DNA of 64,000 bases from Ruminococcaceae bacterium UBA1375 (GTDB taxonomy: Bacteria; Bacillota; Clostridia; Oscillospirales; Ruminococcaceae), in contig DBRF01000004.1 in NCBI GenBank assembly GCA_002305795.1, positions 1 to 64,000 on the forward strand, given 5' to 3'. This document shows, piece by piece, positions 24,446 to 32,842 of this stretch. Numbering within the stretch: position 1 is the first letter of the stretch; each line of letters opens with the position of its first letter. The notes below the pieces were generated by a model. That model saw only the letters and a list, made by a program, of their open reading frames with translations. It was not told the DNA's origin and ran no database searches. Made by a program: the position numbers and the translations under genes.

Positions 24446-26917
24446 TTATGCCTGAGCCGCACGGCTGGTTTCAAAGGTGAAGTTGTCGTCCTTCACATCC
24501 ACTGTCACGGTGTCTCCGGCCTTGATGGCTCCTTCCAGCATCTTTTCGCTGATGGCGTCTTCCAGGCTATTGGTGATAGTCCGCCGCAGAGGACGTGCGC
24601 CGTACACCGGGTCGTAGCCCACCTTGCCCAGCTTTTCCACCGCTGCGTCGGTGACGGTGAGGTGGATGTCCAACTCCTCCATCCGGTTGGCCAGGATGTG
24701 GAGCATCTTCCGGGCGATCTCGTCGATTTCCGGCTGGGTGAGCTTGTGGAAGATAATGATTTCGTCAATCCGGTTGAGCAGTTCCGGACGGAAGTACTTC
24801 TTCAGCTCGCTTTGAATGATGCTGCGGCTTTCTTCGTCGCTGGCTACTTCTGCGCTGCCGCCGAAGCCCAAATTCTTCTTTTCTTCCACGGCACGGGCCC
24901 CGATGTTGGAGGTCATGATGATGACAGTGTTGCGGAAATCCACCTTCCGGCCCTGGCCGTCGGTGAGGATGCCGTCCTCCAGCACCTGAAGCAGGATGTT
25001 GAACACATCGGGGTGGGCTTTTTCGATTTCATCGAACAGCACCACCGAGTAGGGGTGACGGCGCACCTTTTCGGTGAGCTGGCCGCCCTCTTCGTAACCC
25101 ACATACCCGGGAGGCGAACCTACCATCCGGGACACGGTGTGCTTCTCCATATACTCGCTCATGTCCAAACGAATGATGGCGTTTTCATCTCCGAACAGGG
25201 CTTCCGCCAAGGCTTTGCACAGCTCGGTTTTGCCCACGCCGGTAGGGCCTAAGAACAGGAAACTACCCATGGGACGCTTGGGGTCTTTCAGGCCCACACG
25301 GCCCCGGCGGATGGCTTTGGCCACGGCGCTGACCGCTTCTTCCTGTCCAACCACCCGCTGATGGAGGATGCCTTCCAGCTTCATCAGCCGCTGGCCTTCC
25401 TCTTCGGTGAGCTGCTGCACCGGCACGCCGGTCCAGCTGGACACCACTTCCGCAATGTCGTCTGGGGTGACCTGGCCGGTGGTGCGGTGGGCTTTTTGCT
25501 CCCACTGCTGCTTCTGCTGATCCAGTTCTTCCTTAATCTTTTTTTCCTCATCCCGGACTTTGGCAGCCCGTTCGAATTCCTGGGCGTTGACCGCCGCTTC
25601 CTTCTCCTGGGCCAGCACTTTCAGCTGGTCTTCCAGCTTCTTCACGTCGGTGGGGGCGGTAAACTCCTTCAGCCGCACCTTGGCCGCCGCTTCGTCCACC
25701 AGGTCGATGGCCTTATCCGGCAGGAACCGGTCGTTGATGTACCGGCTGGACAGCTCCACCGCAGACCGGATGGCTTCGTCGGTGATCTTCACCCCATGGT
25801 GGGCTTCGTACTTATCCCGCAGGCCGAAGAGGATAGCTTCTGCGTCCTCCTTGCTGGGTTCGTTGACCATCACCGGCTGGAACCGCCGCTCCAAGGCGGA
25901 ATCCTTTTCAATATATTTGCGGTACTCCTCCAAAGTGGTGGCGCCGATGATCTGGATCTCGCCACGGGCCAGCTGGGGTTTTAAGATGTTGGCGGCGTCA
26001 ATGCTGCCTTCTGCGGCCCCGGCGCCGATGATGTTGTGAATCTCATCAATAAAGAGGATAATGTTTTTGTTGGCGCTCACTTCGTCCAGCACGCCCTTAA
26101 TCCGTTCCTCAAAGTCGCCCCGGTACTTGGCGCCGGCCACCATGCTGGTCAGATCCAGGTTGATGATGTGCTTATTCTTCAGGGTTTCCGGCACTTCGCC
26201 CCCCTGAATCTTCAGCGCCAGCCCTTCGGCGATGGCAGTTTTGCCCACGCCAGGTTCACCGATGAGGCAGGGGTTGTTCTTGGTCCGGCGGGACAGAATC
26301 TGGATCACCCGTTCGATCTCCTTCTGACGGCCGATGACTGGGTCGATTTCGCCCTTGGCGGCGGCTTCGGTCAAATCCTTGCCGTACTTTTTCAGTATTT
26401 CACTGCCGCCCTTTCCGGGTTTGCCCCCGGGCTTATTCATACCGGGATAGGAGGAAGATTCTCCCCCATCCTGGCCCATGCCGGTGATTTCTCCCATCAT
26501 TTCCTCAAAGAGGCTTCTGGGTTCCACTCCCAGCTCGGACAGGTAGCCGTTGGCAAACCCTTCTGACTGGGAGAGGATGGACAGCAGGATGTGCTCGGTG
26601 CCCACATAGTTGTGGCCCAGCTGCCGGGCAATCCGCACTGCGTCCTCCAGGGTGCGCTTGGCACGGGGGGTGAGGTACTCTGCGTTCAGCCGCTGAGGGA
26701 TGCCCTTGCCCACGGTGGCAATCAGCTTTTCTTCCAGGGCGTCCGCAGTAACCCCCTTCTTATTTAACAGGGCGGCGGCAGTGCCGTCATTTTGTGCCGC
26801 CAAGCCATACAGCAGATGTTCGGTTCCGATGAAAGAATGCCCCAGTTCCCCGGCTTTGTCAATGCCCAGGTTGATGGCTTCGTTGGCTTTTCTGGTAAAT
26901 CCGTTAAAGAGATACAT
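24446..26917 (-). CDS. clpC: ATP-dependent Clp protease ATP-binding subunit ClpC
   Basis: AAA+ unfoldase that feeds substrates to ClpP. The 823 residues comprise Clp N-terminal repeats (1-150), a first AAA+ module (GEPGVGKTAIAEG), a UvrB/UvrC-like middle coiled coil, and a second AAA+ module (LGPTGVGKTELCKALAE) with a ClpP-contact loop. The start MYLFNGFT follows AAAGGAG; upstream in-frame codons were rejected because of that site. It is the last gene of the ctsR operon, 123 bases after mcsB. That gap holds a 7-bp hairpin (CTGCCTT/AAGGCAG) that may be a processing site. It is likely repressed by CtsR. Confidence 0.95.
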   Translation of the reverse strand: MYLFNGFTRKANEAINLGIDKAGELGHSFIGTEHLLYGLAAQNDGTAAALLNKKGVTADALEEKLIATVGKGIPQRLNAEYLTPRAKRTLEDAVRIARQLGHNYVGTEHILLSILSQSEGFANGYLSELGVEPRSLFEEMMGEITGMGQDGGESSSYPGMNKPGGKPGKGGSEILKKYGKDLTEAAAKGEIDPVIGRQKEIERVIQILSRRTKNNPCLIGEPGVGKTAIAEGLALKIQGGEVPETLKNKHIINLDLTSMVAGAKYRGDFEERIKGVLDEVSANKNIILFIDEIHNIIGAGAAEGSIDAANILKPQLARGEIQIIGATTLEEYRKYIEKDSALERRFQPVMVNEPSKEDAEAILFGLRDKYEAHHGVKITDEAIRSAVELSSRYINDRFLPDKAIDLVDEAAAKVRLKEFTAPTDVKKLEDQLKVLAQEKEAAVNAQEFERAAKVRDEEKKIKEELDQQKQQWEQKAHRTTGQVTPDDIAEVVSSWTGVPVQQLTEEEGQRLMKLEGILHQRVVGQEEAVSAVAKAIRRGRVGLKDPKRPMGSFLFLGPTGVGKTELCKALAEALFGDENAIIRLDMSEYMEKHTVSRMVGSPPGYVGYEEGGQLTEKVRRHPYSVVLFDEIEKAHPDVFNILLQVLEDGILTDGQGRKVDFRNTVIIMTSNIGARAVEEKKNLGFGGSAEVASDEESRSIIQSELKKYFRPELLNRIDEIIIFHKLTQPEIDEIARKMLHILANRMEELDIHLTVTDAAVEKLGKVGYDPVYGARPLRRTITNSLEDAISEKMLEGAIKAGDTVTVDVKDDNFTFETSRAAQA

Positions 26918-27040
26918 CACAATTTCTCCTTTCGTTGGAAACTCTCTTTTATATCGTAACGTCCTTGCGGGCGGAATTTTAAATTTTATGTCTGCCTTCT
27001 TCTTTTTCAAGGCAGGAACTGGAATTTTGGGTTATTTTCC

Positions 27041-28066
27041 CTAGCTTTCCTGCAAAACCTTCCGCACATAGGCCGCCCGGACCTTATCCCGATCCTCCGG
27101 CCTTAACAGCTGCCCTTGATCTTTGCACACCGACGCAGAACCGGTGTTGAGCAGCAGCTGGTTTAAGGTGCTGTAAGAGATGGGGGGCAGCAGCTTCATG
27201 GCAACACCCATCCGCACCCAGCTCAAAGTTTGCTGGCACTCTTCCGAGCTGAGCAGCCGGGCGTTTTTCAGCACCCCGTAGCTCCGCCAGAGTTTGTCCT
27301 CCAGGGCAGTTTGATTCTGAGCCAACGCCTTCCGGGCCTGCTCCTCGCTTTGGATGATCTGGGCGGTGACGTTTTCCAAATTTTCCATGGCGTCCTTTTC
27401 GGTGATGCCCAGGGTAATCTGGTTGGAGAGCTGGTACACTGCGCCTACCACGCCGCTGCCTTCCCCGTAGGTGCCCCGGATGGTCAGGCCCAGTTTGCCC
27501 ACCGTATCCGCCAGGCGGGAAATCAGCTTTTGCTGCTGCAAGCCCGGCAGATGAAGCATCACCGAGGCCCGCAGCCCGGTGCCCAGATTGGTGGGGCAGG
27601 CGGTGAGGTAGCCCAGCTTCCGGTCAAAGGCGAAGCCCAGCTGGCTGTCCAGCACGTCGTCCAGCCGGTTGCACAGCTCATAGGCTTCCTTCAAGGCCAG
27701 CCCGCTGTGCAACACCTGGATCCGCAGGTGGTCTTCCTCATTGACCATAATGCTGATGCTGCCGTCCTGGCTCAGCACCAGCAGCCGGCCGTCGGGGTTT
27801 TTGGCGAAGTCCGGGCTGATTTCGTGCTGTTCCACCAGCGCCTGGCGCTCCACCGGGTCCATATCGTCCAGCCGCAGAAAGGAGAGGGTATTGTCCCCCA
27901 GATGGATGGTCTCCAGGGCTTGCTGCACCTGGGTGTCCAGCTGCTCCCGCTGATCCCGGCTAAGCCGGCTGCCGAAGGGGAGACTGGCTACATTCCGGGC
28001 CAGCCGGATTCGAGTGGACAGCACCACGTCCTGCTGGGGAGCCGTTTGTTGATACCAAGCATTCAT
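27041..28066 (-). CDS. mcsB: Protein-arginine kinase McsB
   Basis: Phosphorylates arginines to inactivate CtsR and tag proteins for ClpCP. The 341 residues match the ATP:guanido phosphotransferase fold: LSTRIRLARNV near the N-terminus, MVNEEDHLRI, and LTACPTNLGTGLRASVMLHLP. The ATG overlaps the mcsA stop by 4 bases. The order ctsR-mcsA-mcsB-clpC is the standard Firmicutes operon. Confidence 0.95.
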   Translation of the reverse strand: MNAWYQQTAPQQDVVLSTRIRLARNVASLPFGSRLSRDQREQLDTQVQQALETIHLGDNTLSFLRLDDMDPVERQALVEQHEISPDFAKNPDGRLLVLSQDGSISIMVNEEDHLRIQVLHSGLALKEAYELCNRLDDVLDSQLGFAFDRKLGYLTACPTNLGTGLRASVMLHLPGLQQQKLISRLADTVGKLGLTIRGTYGEGSGVVGAVYQLSNQITLGITEKDAMENLENVTAQIIQSEEQARKALAQNQTALEDKLWRSYGVLKNARLLSSEECQQTLSWVRMGVAMKLLPPISYSTLNQLLLNTGSASVCKDQGQLLRPEDRDKVRAAYVRKVLQES

Positions 28067-28575
28067 TCCGCCTTCTCCTTTCCTTGTTGATCCTGTTGAT
28101 TCTGCGCTTCCAAATCCCGAATCTGGTCCCGCAGGGCAGCGGCCTGTTCAAAGTTCTGGTCTGCCACTGCTTTGGCTAAGCGGGTCTTTAATTCGCTGAT
28201 CCGCCCTTCCAGCTGCACCGCCGTGCGGGAGGTGGAAGGAATCTTGCCCACATGGGCGGAAGCGCCGTGAATCCGCTCGATGGTGCCGGAAAGCTCCGGG
28301 GCGAAGGTTTCGTAGCATTTGGCACAGCCCACCAGCCCGGTCTGCCGGATCTCCTCCAGAGTTGCGCCGCAGTTGGGGCACTGCTTGGAGGTGTGGGGCG
28401 CATAGCCGCTGTGGGAAAGGCCCATGAAATTGCCCAACCCAAAGTCGGAAAACCAGCCGCCCATCATCTGCTCCTGGGCGCATTGACTGCAAAGATGCAC
28501 GGTTTTGGAAGTCCCGTTCACCGTTTGGGTGAACACGCTGGTGGCTTCCCGCTGTCCGCAGCGTTCACATTTCAT
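28063..28575 (-). CDS. mcsA: McsA, activator of McsB
   Basis: A 170-residue zinc protein that stimulates McsB. CxxC pairs are visible (CERCGQ, CSQCAQ, CPNCGA, CAKCYE), followed by a C-terminal UVR motif (RISELKTRLAKAVADQNFEQAAALRDQIRDLE). It starts 20 bases after ctsR. Confidence 0.93.
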   Translation of the reverse strand: MKCERCGQREATSVFTQTVNGTSKTVHLCSQCAQEQMMGGWFSDFGLGNFMGLSHSGYAPHTSKQCPNCGATLEEIRQTGLVGCAKCYETFAPELSGTIERIHGASAHVGKIPSTSRTAVQLEGRISELKTRLAKAVADQNFEQAAALRDQIRDLEAQNQQDQQGKEKAE

Positions 28576-28595
28576 AATACCATCGCCTTTCCCGA

Positions 28596-29057
28596 TTATC
28601 CGTCGTTTTGTGCCGCCGCCGCCAGCATGGAGCGGAACAGGTTAGCCCGCAGCCTGCCTTTGGCGGTTTCCGGCAGTCCTTTAAAGTTTTGATCCTCCAG
28701 CACCGCTATCATCAACCGGCACTGCTGGGTGGAGAGAATTTTATCGTAATGCAGGTTTTGAAGAATGCTTCGGCAGCTTGCCAGGTCGATGCTTTCTCCA
28801 ATGGTGTTGATCAGGTGAAACAGGGTTTCATGCCCGCCGTAGTGGAGCTTGATGATCCGGATATACCCTCCGCCGCCCCGGCGGCTTTCCACTCGATAGC
28901 CCTGCTCTTGGGTGAACCGGCTGGTGATCACATAGTTGATCTGACTGGGAACGCATCCCAGCTGGCTGGCTAATTCGTTCCGCTTGATCTGGATCTGCCC
29001 GCCGTCCTGTTCCAGCATATCCAGCAGTTCTTTGGCAATCATATCGGTAATCTTCAC
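28596..29057 (-). CDS. ctsR: Class III stress gene repressor CtsR
   Basis: A 153-residue repressor of clp genes. The winged helix-turn-helix (RNELASQLGCVPSQINYVITSRFTQEQGYRVESRRGGGGYIRII), including the glycine-rich thermosensing wing GGGGYI, is intact. It is first in the operon and preceded by a CtsR box overlapping its own promoter, indicating autoregulation. Confidence 0.95.
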   Translation of the reverse strand: MKITDMIAKELLDMLEQDGGQIQIKRNELASQLGCVPSQINYVITSRFTQEQGYRVESRRGGGGYIRIIKLHYGGHETLFHLINTIGESIDLASCRSILQNLHYDKILSTQQCRLMIAVLEDQNFKGLPETAKGRLRANLFRSMLAAAAQNDG

Positions 29058-29104
29058 GGAGGCTCCCCCTTTCTGTTTTAGTCCTTTTCTGACCTTGCGA
29101 TGCT

Positions 29105-29134
29105 ATTGTACCCTTTTGGTTAAAGAAAGTCAAA
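29105..29134 (-). promoter_or_regulatory. ctsR promoter with overlapping CtsR operator
   Basis: TTGACT and TACAAT on the minus strand are 17 bases apart. On the opposite strand GGTTAAA-GAA-AGTCAAA (29118-29134) matches the CtsR heptad repeat (RGTCAAA-NAN-RGTCAAA) at 13 of 14 heptad positions and covers the -35. Confidence 0.85.
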
Positions 29135-29335
29135 GACTAATCTTTATTTATTTTGTAAATAAACTATGAAGGCGACATCCAGCACAGCCATTTGTTTTTT
29201 CAGATTTTCCCCATTATAAAGGTGATTTTTTTTTTACATTTCAAAAATGGACAAAAAAGCAAAATTATTTTCCTGTTTTCCAGAAAATTACAACCAGTTT
29301 TTCTTAAGATTTACAAAAAAAATAGAAAAGAATAT

Positions 29336-29364
29336 TTGCATTTTTTATCACAATTCAGTATAAT
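29336..29364 (+). promoter_or_regulatory. Promoter of the large XRE regulator
   Basis: TTGCAT, 17 bases, TATAAT on the plus strand. The preceding 29140-29335 is very AT-rich, with homopolymer tracts and no gene. Confidence 0.75.
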
Positions 29365-29389
29365 AAGGTCAGTTTGGAAGGAAAGGACG

Positions 29390-30931
29390 ATGAAGCAGAT
29401 GTCGCAATTCGGTGAAATATTCAAACGAATCATGGCAGAACAAGGATACAGTGTCAGCAGTTTCTCCAAGCTGGCTGAACTGGATCGAGGTTGGCTGTAC
29501 GCAATCTTTTCCGGAAAACGCAAACTCTCCGAGCAGAATCTGCAAAAAATCCTCAACGGGAACTTCTTCACCCAGGAAAATTCCCAGCAGCTGCGCCAGG
29601 CCTACTACCAGGATATCTACGGCGAAGAACAGATGGAGCGGATCTTGTTTTTGCAGCAGCATTTCTCCAAATTTTACCATGCCCACCAGCCAGACTGTTC
29701 CTGCCTTCCTCCCATGACCCCTGTGGTGCCGGAAAGGGGCTACTTGAGCTCACCGCCGGAAGTGTTTGGGGCAGTGCACCGGATTCTTCAGCAAACCCAG
29801 TTCTCCGGCCCTTCCCAAAAGGTGGCCACCAACCTTCCCTACGAGTTGATGCAGCTGGACGATCTGCTGTACCAAAGCCTGCGGAAAAACCCCTCCGGCT
29901 TTACGCTGTACCGCACCATCCCCATGCTGCAAAACCACAACAGCCTCCACAATTTGAAGGCGCTGTTTTCCTCCCTGCGGTATCTCAACCAAAACGTCCA
30001 TCTGTACTGCTACTACACCGCCCAGCCGCAGTTTTTGCAGGTGGATCAGCTGTTCCCCTACTATCTCATTACGCCTCAGGCAGTGCTATTGCTCCGTCGG
30101 GACGGCGAACAGGGTATGTTAATTCCGGACAAGGATTTTTGTGCCAATATGCACAACCGTTTTTTAGATGCACTGAAAAACTGCTCGGAAATAACCTTTT
30201 CTTATGCCAACGCCCTGTCGTTTTTGTCCAACAGCCACGAGATGTACTCCACAGAATACGCTGTGGAACTGGGCAACATCATGACCATGCTGCTGGACCG
30301 TAACATTTTGCAGCAATACGGTTCCCCTCGCTTCACCGGGGTGAGCCGGGAAGGGATCATTTCCTCCCTGCTCCACTTTCTCCGGCAGCAAGCCGCCAAC
30401 AGCAGCGAAAATTTCCTGCTGCTCTCCAAGCAGAATGTGCTGGATTTTCTCCGTACCGGAACCTTCCCCAACATCCCCACCGATTACCTCAAACCCCTGT
30501 CCCCCAAGCACCGAATCGCACTGCTGTCCCAGATGGAGGCCCACCTGAAAAACCACCCCGGCCAAACTCTGGGGATTTTGGACGAACGGGTCTTCGGAAA
30601 CTACGGCAATGAGTTTTCCATCTCCCTGGCCCGGCAGAACAACAGCGTCATTCTCTGCGGGCAAAAAGAGCCGAAAACCGGTCTGTCTTTTGTAGGTGAA
30701 TGCGGGCTGAAGATTTCCAACGCCGTGCTTTATCACGATTTCCTCAACTTTTTCGACTACGCCAAACGCAACCAATACATCTACGACCAGGAAAATTCCT
30801 TGGCCATCCTGGGGGAACTGATGCTGGAGGAGATGCAGAAAAGCACCGCCCTTTCGGAATCCACCCCGGAATCCTCTCTGGCCGGGGAGACCCCTCCACC
30901 TTTTTACGGAGAACGGTGGCCGGCACTGTAA
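29390..30931 (+). CDS. Large XRE-type protein of unknown function
   Basis: A 513-residue soluble protein. Only the N-terminus is recognisable, a helix-turn-helix at about residues 6-60 (FGEIFKRIMAEQGYSVSSFSKLAELDRGWLYAIFSGKRKLSEQNLQKIL). The remaining 450 residues show no known domain, no membrane helix and no catalytic motif, and may be a ligand- or protein-binding sensor. The start follows AAAGGACG. It is monocistronic and faces away from the ctsR operon. A regulatory role is inferred from the HTH only. Confidence 0.75.
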   Translation: MKQMSQFGEIFKRIMAEQGYSVSSFSKLAELDRGWLYAIFSGKRKLSEQNLQKILNGNFFTQENSQQLRQAYYQDIYGEEQMERILFLQQHFSKFYHAHQPDCSCLPPMTPVVPERGYLSSPPEVFGAVHRILQQTQFSGPSQKVATNLPYELMQLDDLLYQSLRKNPSGFTLYRTIPMLQNHNSLHNLKALFSSLRYLNQNVHLYCYYTAQPQFLQVDQLFPYYLITPQAVLLLRRDGEQGMLIPDKDFCANMHNRFLDALKNCSEITFSYANALSFLSNSHEMYSTEYAVELGNIMTMLLDRNILQQYGSPRFTGVSREGIISSLLHFLRQQAANSSENFLLLSKQNVLDFLRTGTFPNIPTDYLKPLSPKHRIALLSQMEAHLKNHPGQTLGILDERVFGNYGNEFSISLARQNNSVILCGQKEPKTGLSFVGECGLKISNAVLYHDFLNFFDYAKRNQYIYDQENSLAILGELMLEEMQKSTALSESTPESSLAGETPPPFYGERWPAL

Positions 30932-30976
30932 CGCCGGGGCCGCCCAAAACAAGTTTCTATCATCCTGACAAACCAA

Positions 30977-31030
30977 CAGGAGCCGGAAACAAGGGATTGC
31001 TCCCCTTCCGGCTCCTGATTTTATTTTGTC
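30977..31030. terminator. Terminator between convergent genes
   Basis: Perfect 12-bp stem CAGGAGCCGGAA/TTCCGGCTCCTG followed on the plus strand by ATTTTATTTTG. On the minus strand it also lies just past the trxB stop. Confidence 0.85.
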
Positions 31031-31959
31031 TCGTTTAAATATTCCTGTGCAAAGCTGGCAGCTACGGCGCCGTCCGCCGCAGCGGTAATGATCTGGCGCA
31101 GGGGCTTTTTCCGCACGTCCCCTACTGCAAACACCCCGGGCAGGCTGGTGCGGGTGGTTTCATCCGCTACCAAATAGCCCTGGGGGTCCAGCTCCAGCAG
31201 TCCTTTCACCAGCTGGGTGTTGGGAACCCGTCCGATGGAAACGAAAGCGCCCTGGCAGGCCAAGGGACGGGTTTTTCCGGTTTGGGTGTCCTGCAAGGTC
31301 AGGGCGGCCAGCTTGCCTGTTTCCGGATCTCCGGTCAAACCGGTGACCACGCTGTTCCACACCATTTCAATGTTTTCCTGTTTCTGGACCGCCAGTGCTC
31401 CGGCCCGGTCTGCCCGGAGGGAATCCCGGCGATGGACCAGGTACACCTTCTCGCACAGCCGGGACAGGTACAGGGCTTCTTCCACGGCGGAATTTCCTCC
31501 GCCGATGACCGCCACGGTTTTGCCCCGGTAAAACATCCCGTCGCAGGTGGCGCAGTAAGAGATGCCCTTGCCCACAAAGGCGTCCTCTTCCGCCAAACCC
31601 AGTTTTCGGGGAGACGCTCCGGTGGCAATGGCCACAGTTCTGCCCTGATAGCGGCCAAAGAGGGTCACCACTTCCTTGATCTCCCCCTCCAGCTTCAGTT
31701 CGGTCACCGGCTCCAATTTGGTCACTGCCCCAAACTGCTGGGCCTGGTTCTGCATTTTTTCCGCCAGGTCGAAGCCGTCCGCCCCTTCGGAAAAGCCGGG
31801 GTAGTTGTCAATGTGCTGGGTGGTGGCCATCTGTCCGCCGGGGCCCAGCTGCTCCAACACCAGTACGGAAAGTCCTCCCCGACCGGCGTAAATAGCCGCC
31901 GTATAGCCCCCCGGGCCGCCACCGATGATAATCATATCATAAATTTGTTTGGATTCCAT
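31021..31959 (-). CDS. trxB: Thioredoxin reductase
   Basis: Flavoprotein that reduces thioredoxin with NADPH. The 312 residues show FAD-binding GGGPGG (13-18), the redox pair C136-A-T-C139, NADPH-site GGGNSAVEEA (153-162), and the terminal FAVGDVR FAD motif. The length is standard. The start follows GGAGG and is 3 bases downstream of the DUF3784-like gene. Confidence 0.95.
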   Translation of the reverse strand: MESKQIYDMIIIGGGPGGYTAAIYAGRGGLSVLVLEQLGPGGQMATTQHIDNYPGFSEGADGFDLAEKMQNQAQQFGAVTKLEPVTELKLEGEIKEVVTLFGRYQGRTVAIATGASPRKLGLAEEDAFVGKGISYCATCDGMFYRGKTVAVIGGGNSAVEEALYLSRLCEKVYLVHRRDSLRADRAGALAVQKQENIEMVWNSVVTGLTGDPETGKLAALTLQDTQTGKTRPLACQGAFVSIGRVPNTQLVKGLLELDPQGYLVADETTRTSLPGVFAVGDVRKKPLRQIITAAADGAVAASFAQEYLNETK

Positions 31960-31962
31960 GGT

Positions 31963-32334
31963 TCAATCCTCCTTGGAAGTTGATTCTTCTTCCGGCTTTT
32001 TCCGGCAGCCGATGTTGGCATAGAGCATTTCCGCAATTAGTCCGGCCACCAGCAGTCCCAGCAGCACGAAGCCCCAAACCATCAGCTGGGACTCCGGCAA
32101 AAACGCCCGGACTGCCAAAACCAGCATCGCACCCAGACCCAACAGCCAAGCCACGGTAAAAAAGCAAAACACCGCCATACTCCGAAGCAGCTTGGTGCGA
32201 TGGTATTTTTCCCTTTCCTGCTGGGAAGATGTATTCCAGCCGGCAATGAAGCAGTCCCCCCGGCCCTTGAGGAAAGCGATCCCCAAAGCCAGAAACACCG
32301 CCGCCAGAACACCGGGAATCAGCAAAGCCCACAT
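31963..32334 (-). CDS. DUF3784-like membrane protein
   Basis: A 123-residue protein with three hydrophobic helices. The segment GRGDCFIAGWNTSSQQEREKYHRTKLLRSM resembles the conserved DUF3784 core (IAGYNT...EEKEKYD). Function is unknown. The start follows AGAAGGG. It is co-transcribed with trxB from its own promoter. Confidence 0.72.
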   Translation of the reverse strand: MWALLIPGVLAAVFLALGIAFLKGRGDCFIAGWNTSSQQEREKYHRTKLLRSMAVFCFFTVAWLLGLGAMLVLAVRAFLPESQLMVWGFVLLGLLVAGLIAEMLYANIGCRKKPEEESTSKED

Positions 32335-32365
32335 AGTTTTCCCTTCTTTCGCCGGTTTTTCCTTT

Positions 32366-32394
32366 AGTATAGCGGGTTTTGGGGAAAAGGGCAA
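32366..32394 (-). promoter_or_regulatory. Promoter of the DUF3784-trxB operon
   Basis: TTGCCC, 17 bases, TATACT on the minus strand. Confidence 0.7.
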
Positions 32395-32427
32395 GAATGC
32401 TGTTAAAAAAGGTGCTTCCCCTATTAT

Positions 32428-32456
32428 TTGACAAAAGAAAGTTGATATGCTACACT
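32428..32456 (+). promoter_or_regulatory. Promoter of the 27-residue toxin-like gene
   Basis: TTGACA, 17 bases, TACACT on the plus strand. It predicts a transcript from about 32463, with a leader of roughly 160 bases for a 27-codon gene. Confidence 0.78.
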
Positions 32457-32566
32457 AAATCCACGGCATTTTGCCTACCGGTTTTACCGGGGCAGAAGGA
32501 CGAAACCAAACGGCAGCGGTTAGCCCCGATCAATCATTTCCACTCTCCATGCACGGCATAGAAAGT

Positions 32567-32617
32567 CGGAAAGGGGCGGCTTTCAGAATCACCCTCTTTC
32601 CGTCAAGAAAGGAGGGT
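32567..32617 (+). promoter_or_regulatory. Alternative leader hairpins masking the ribosome site
   Basis: ACCCTCTTTC (32591-32600) can pair with the Shine-Dalgarno stretch GAAAGGAGGGT (32607-32617), giving a 10-bp stem with one bulge and a 6-base loop. The same ACCCTCTTTC region can instead pair with CGGAAAGGGG (32567-32576). The two structures exclude each other, so translation could be switched by RNA folding or processing. Confidence 0.65.
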
Positions 32618-32624
32618 CAGGTAG

Positions 32625-32708
32625 ATGGAATGGGGCGACCTGTTTACTTATACCTTAGTGTTGTTGGGTGTAGCCACATTGGTGCTGCAACTGACAAAAA
32701 GAAAGTAA
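32625..32708 (+). CDS. 27-residue hydrophobic peptide, candidate type I toxin (holin-like)
   Basis: MEWGDLF, a hydrophobic helix (YTLVLLGVATLVLQL) and the basic end TKRK resemble the small holin-like (Hol_Tox) and TxpA/Fst-type membrane toxins of Firmicutes. It has its own promoter, a long structured leader and AAGGAGGG 8 bases before ATG. An opposing perfect-consensus promoter lies just past its 3' end. It sits alone between the trxB and murC transcription units. It could instead be a small regulatory or stress membrane peptide; no homology search was possible. Confidence 0.72.
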   Translation: MEWGDLFTYTLVLLGVATLVLQLTKRK

Positions 32709-32783
32709 CCGCTCCTATAGCCCTTTAGAGCGGTTACTTCTGTAACTTAACCATGGGCTAGCCGTTGTCGGTTTTGCCCTTCT
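32694..32783 (-). ncRNA. Predicted antisense RNA to the toxin mRNA
   Basis: The minus-strand promoter at 32790-32818 should start RNA near 32783. An 11-bp perfect hairpin (AGTAACCGCTC 32704-32714 with GAGCGGTTACT 32728-32738), followed on the minus strand by TTCTTTTT, would end it near 32694. The product, about 90 bases, overlaps the last codons and 3' end of the toxin message. That is the usual antitoxin geometry of convergent type I modules such as txpA/RatA. Boundaries are predicted. Confidence 0.65.
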
Positions 32784-32789
32784 GTTTTT

Positions 32790-32818
32790 ATTATACTGGT
32801 TTTCCGTACCCTTGTCAA
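32790..32818 (-). promoter_or_regulatory. Perfect consensus promoter opposing the toxin gene
   Basis: Exact TTGACA, 17 bases, exact TATAAT on the minus strand. It cannot serve murC, which ends upstream of it, and the trxB operon has its own promoter, so a short antisense RNA is the likely product. Confidence 0.85.
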
Positions 32819-32821
32819 GCC

Positions 32822-32842
32822 CGCCGCACTGCGGCGTTTTTT
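32822..32842 (+). terminator. Plus-strand terminator closing the toxin locus
   Basis: CGCCGC-ACT-GCGGCG followed by TTTTTT, with the T-run touching the murC stop codon. It would end the toxin message at about 32842. Confidence 0.75.

Noticed and set aside
26918..27040. Separate promoter for clpC inside the ctsR operon
   Set aside because: Only a TATAAA-like -10 without a fitting -35 was seen, and no CtsR box.
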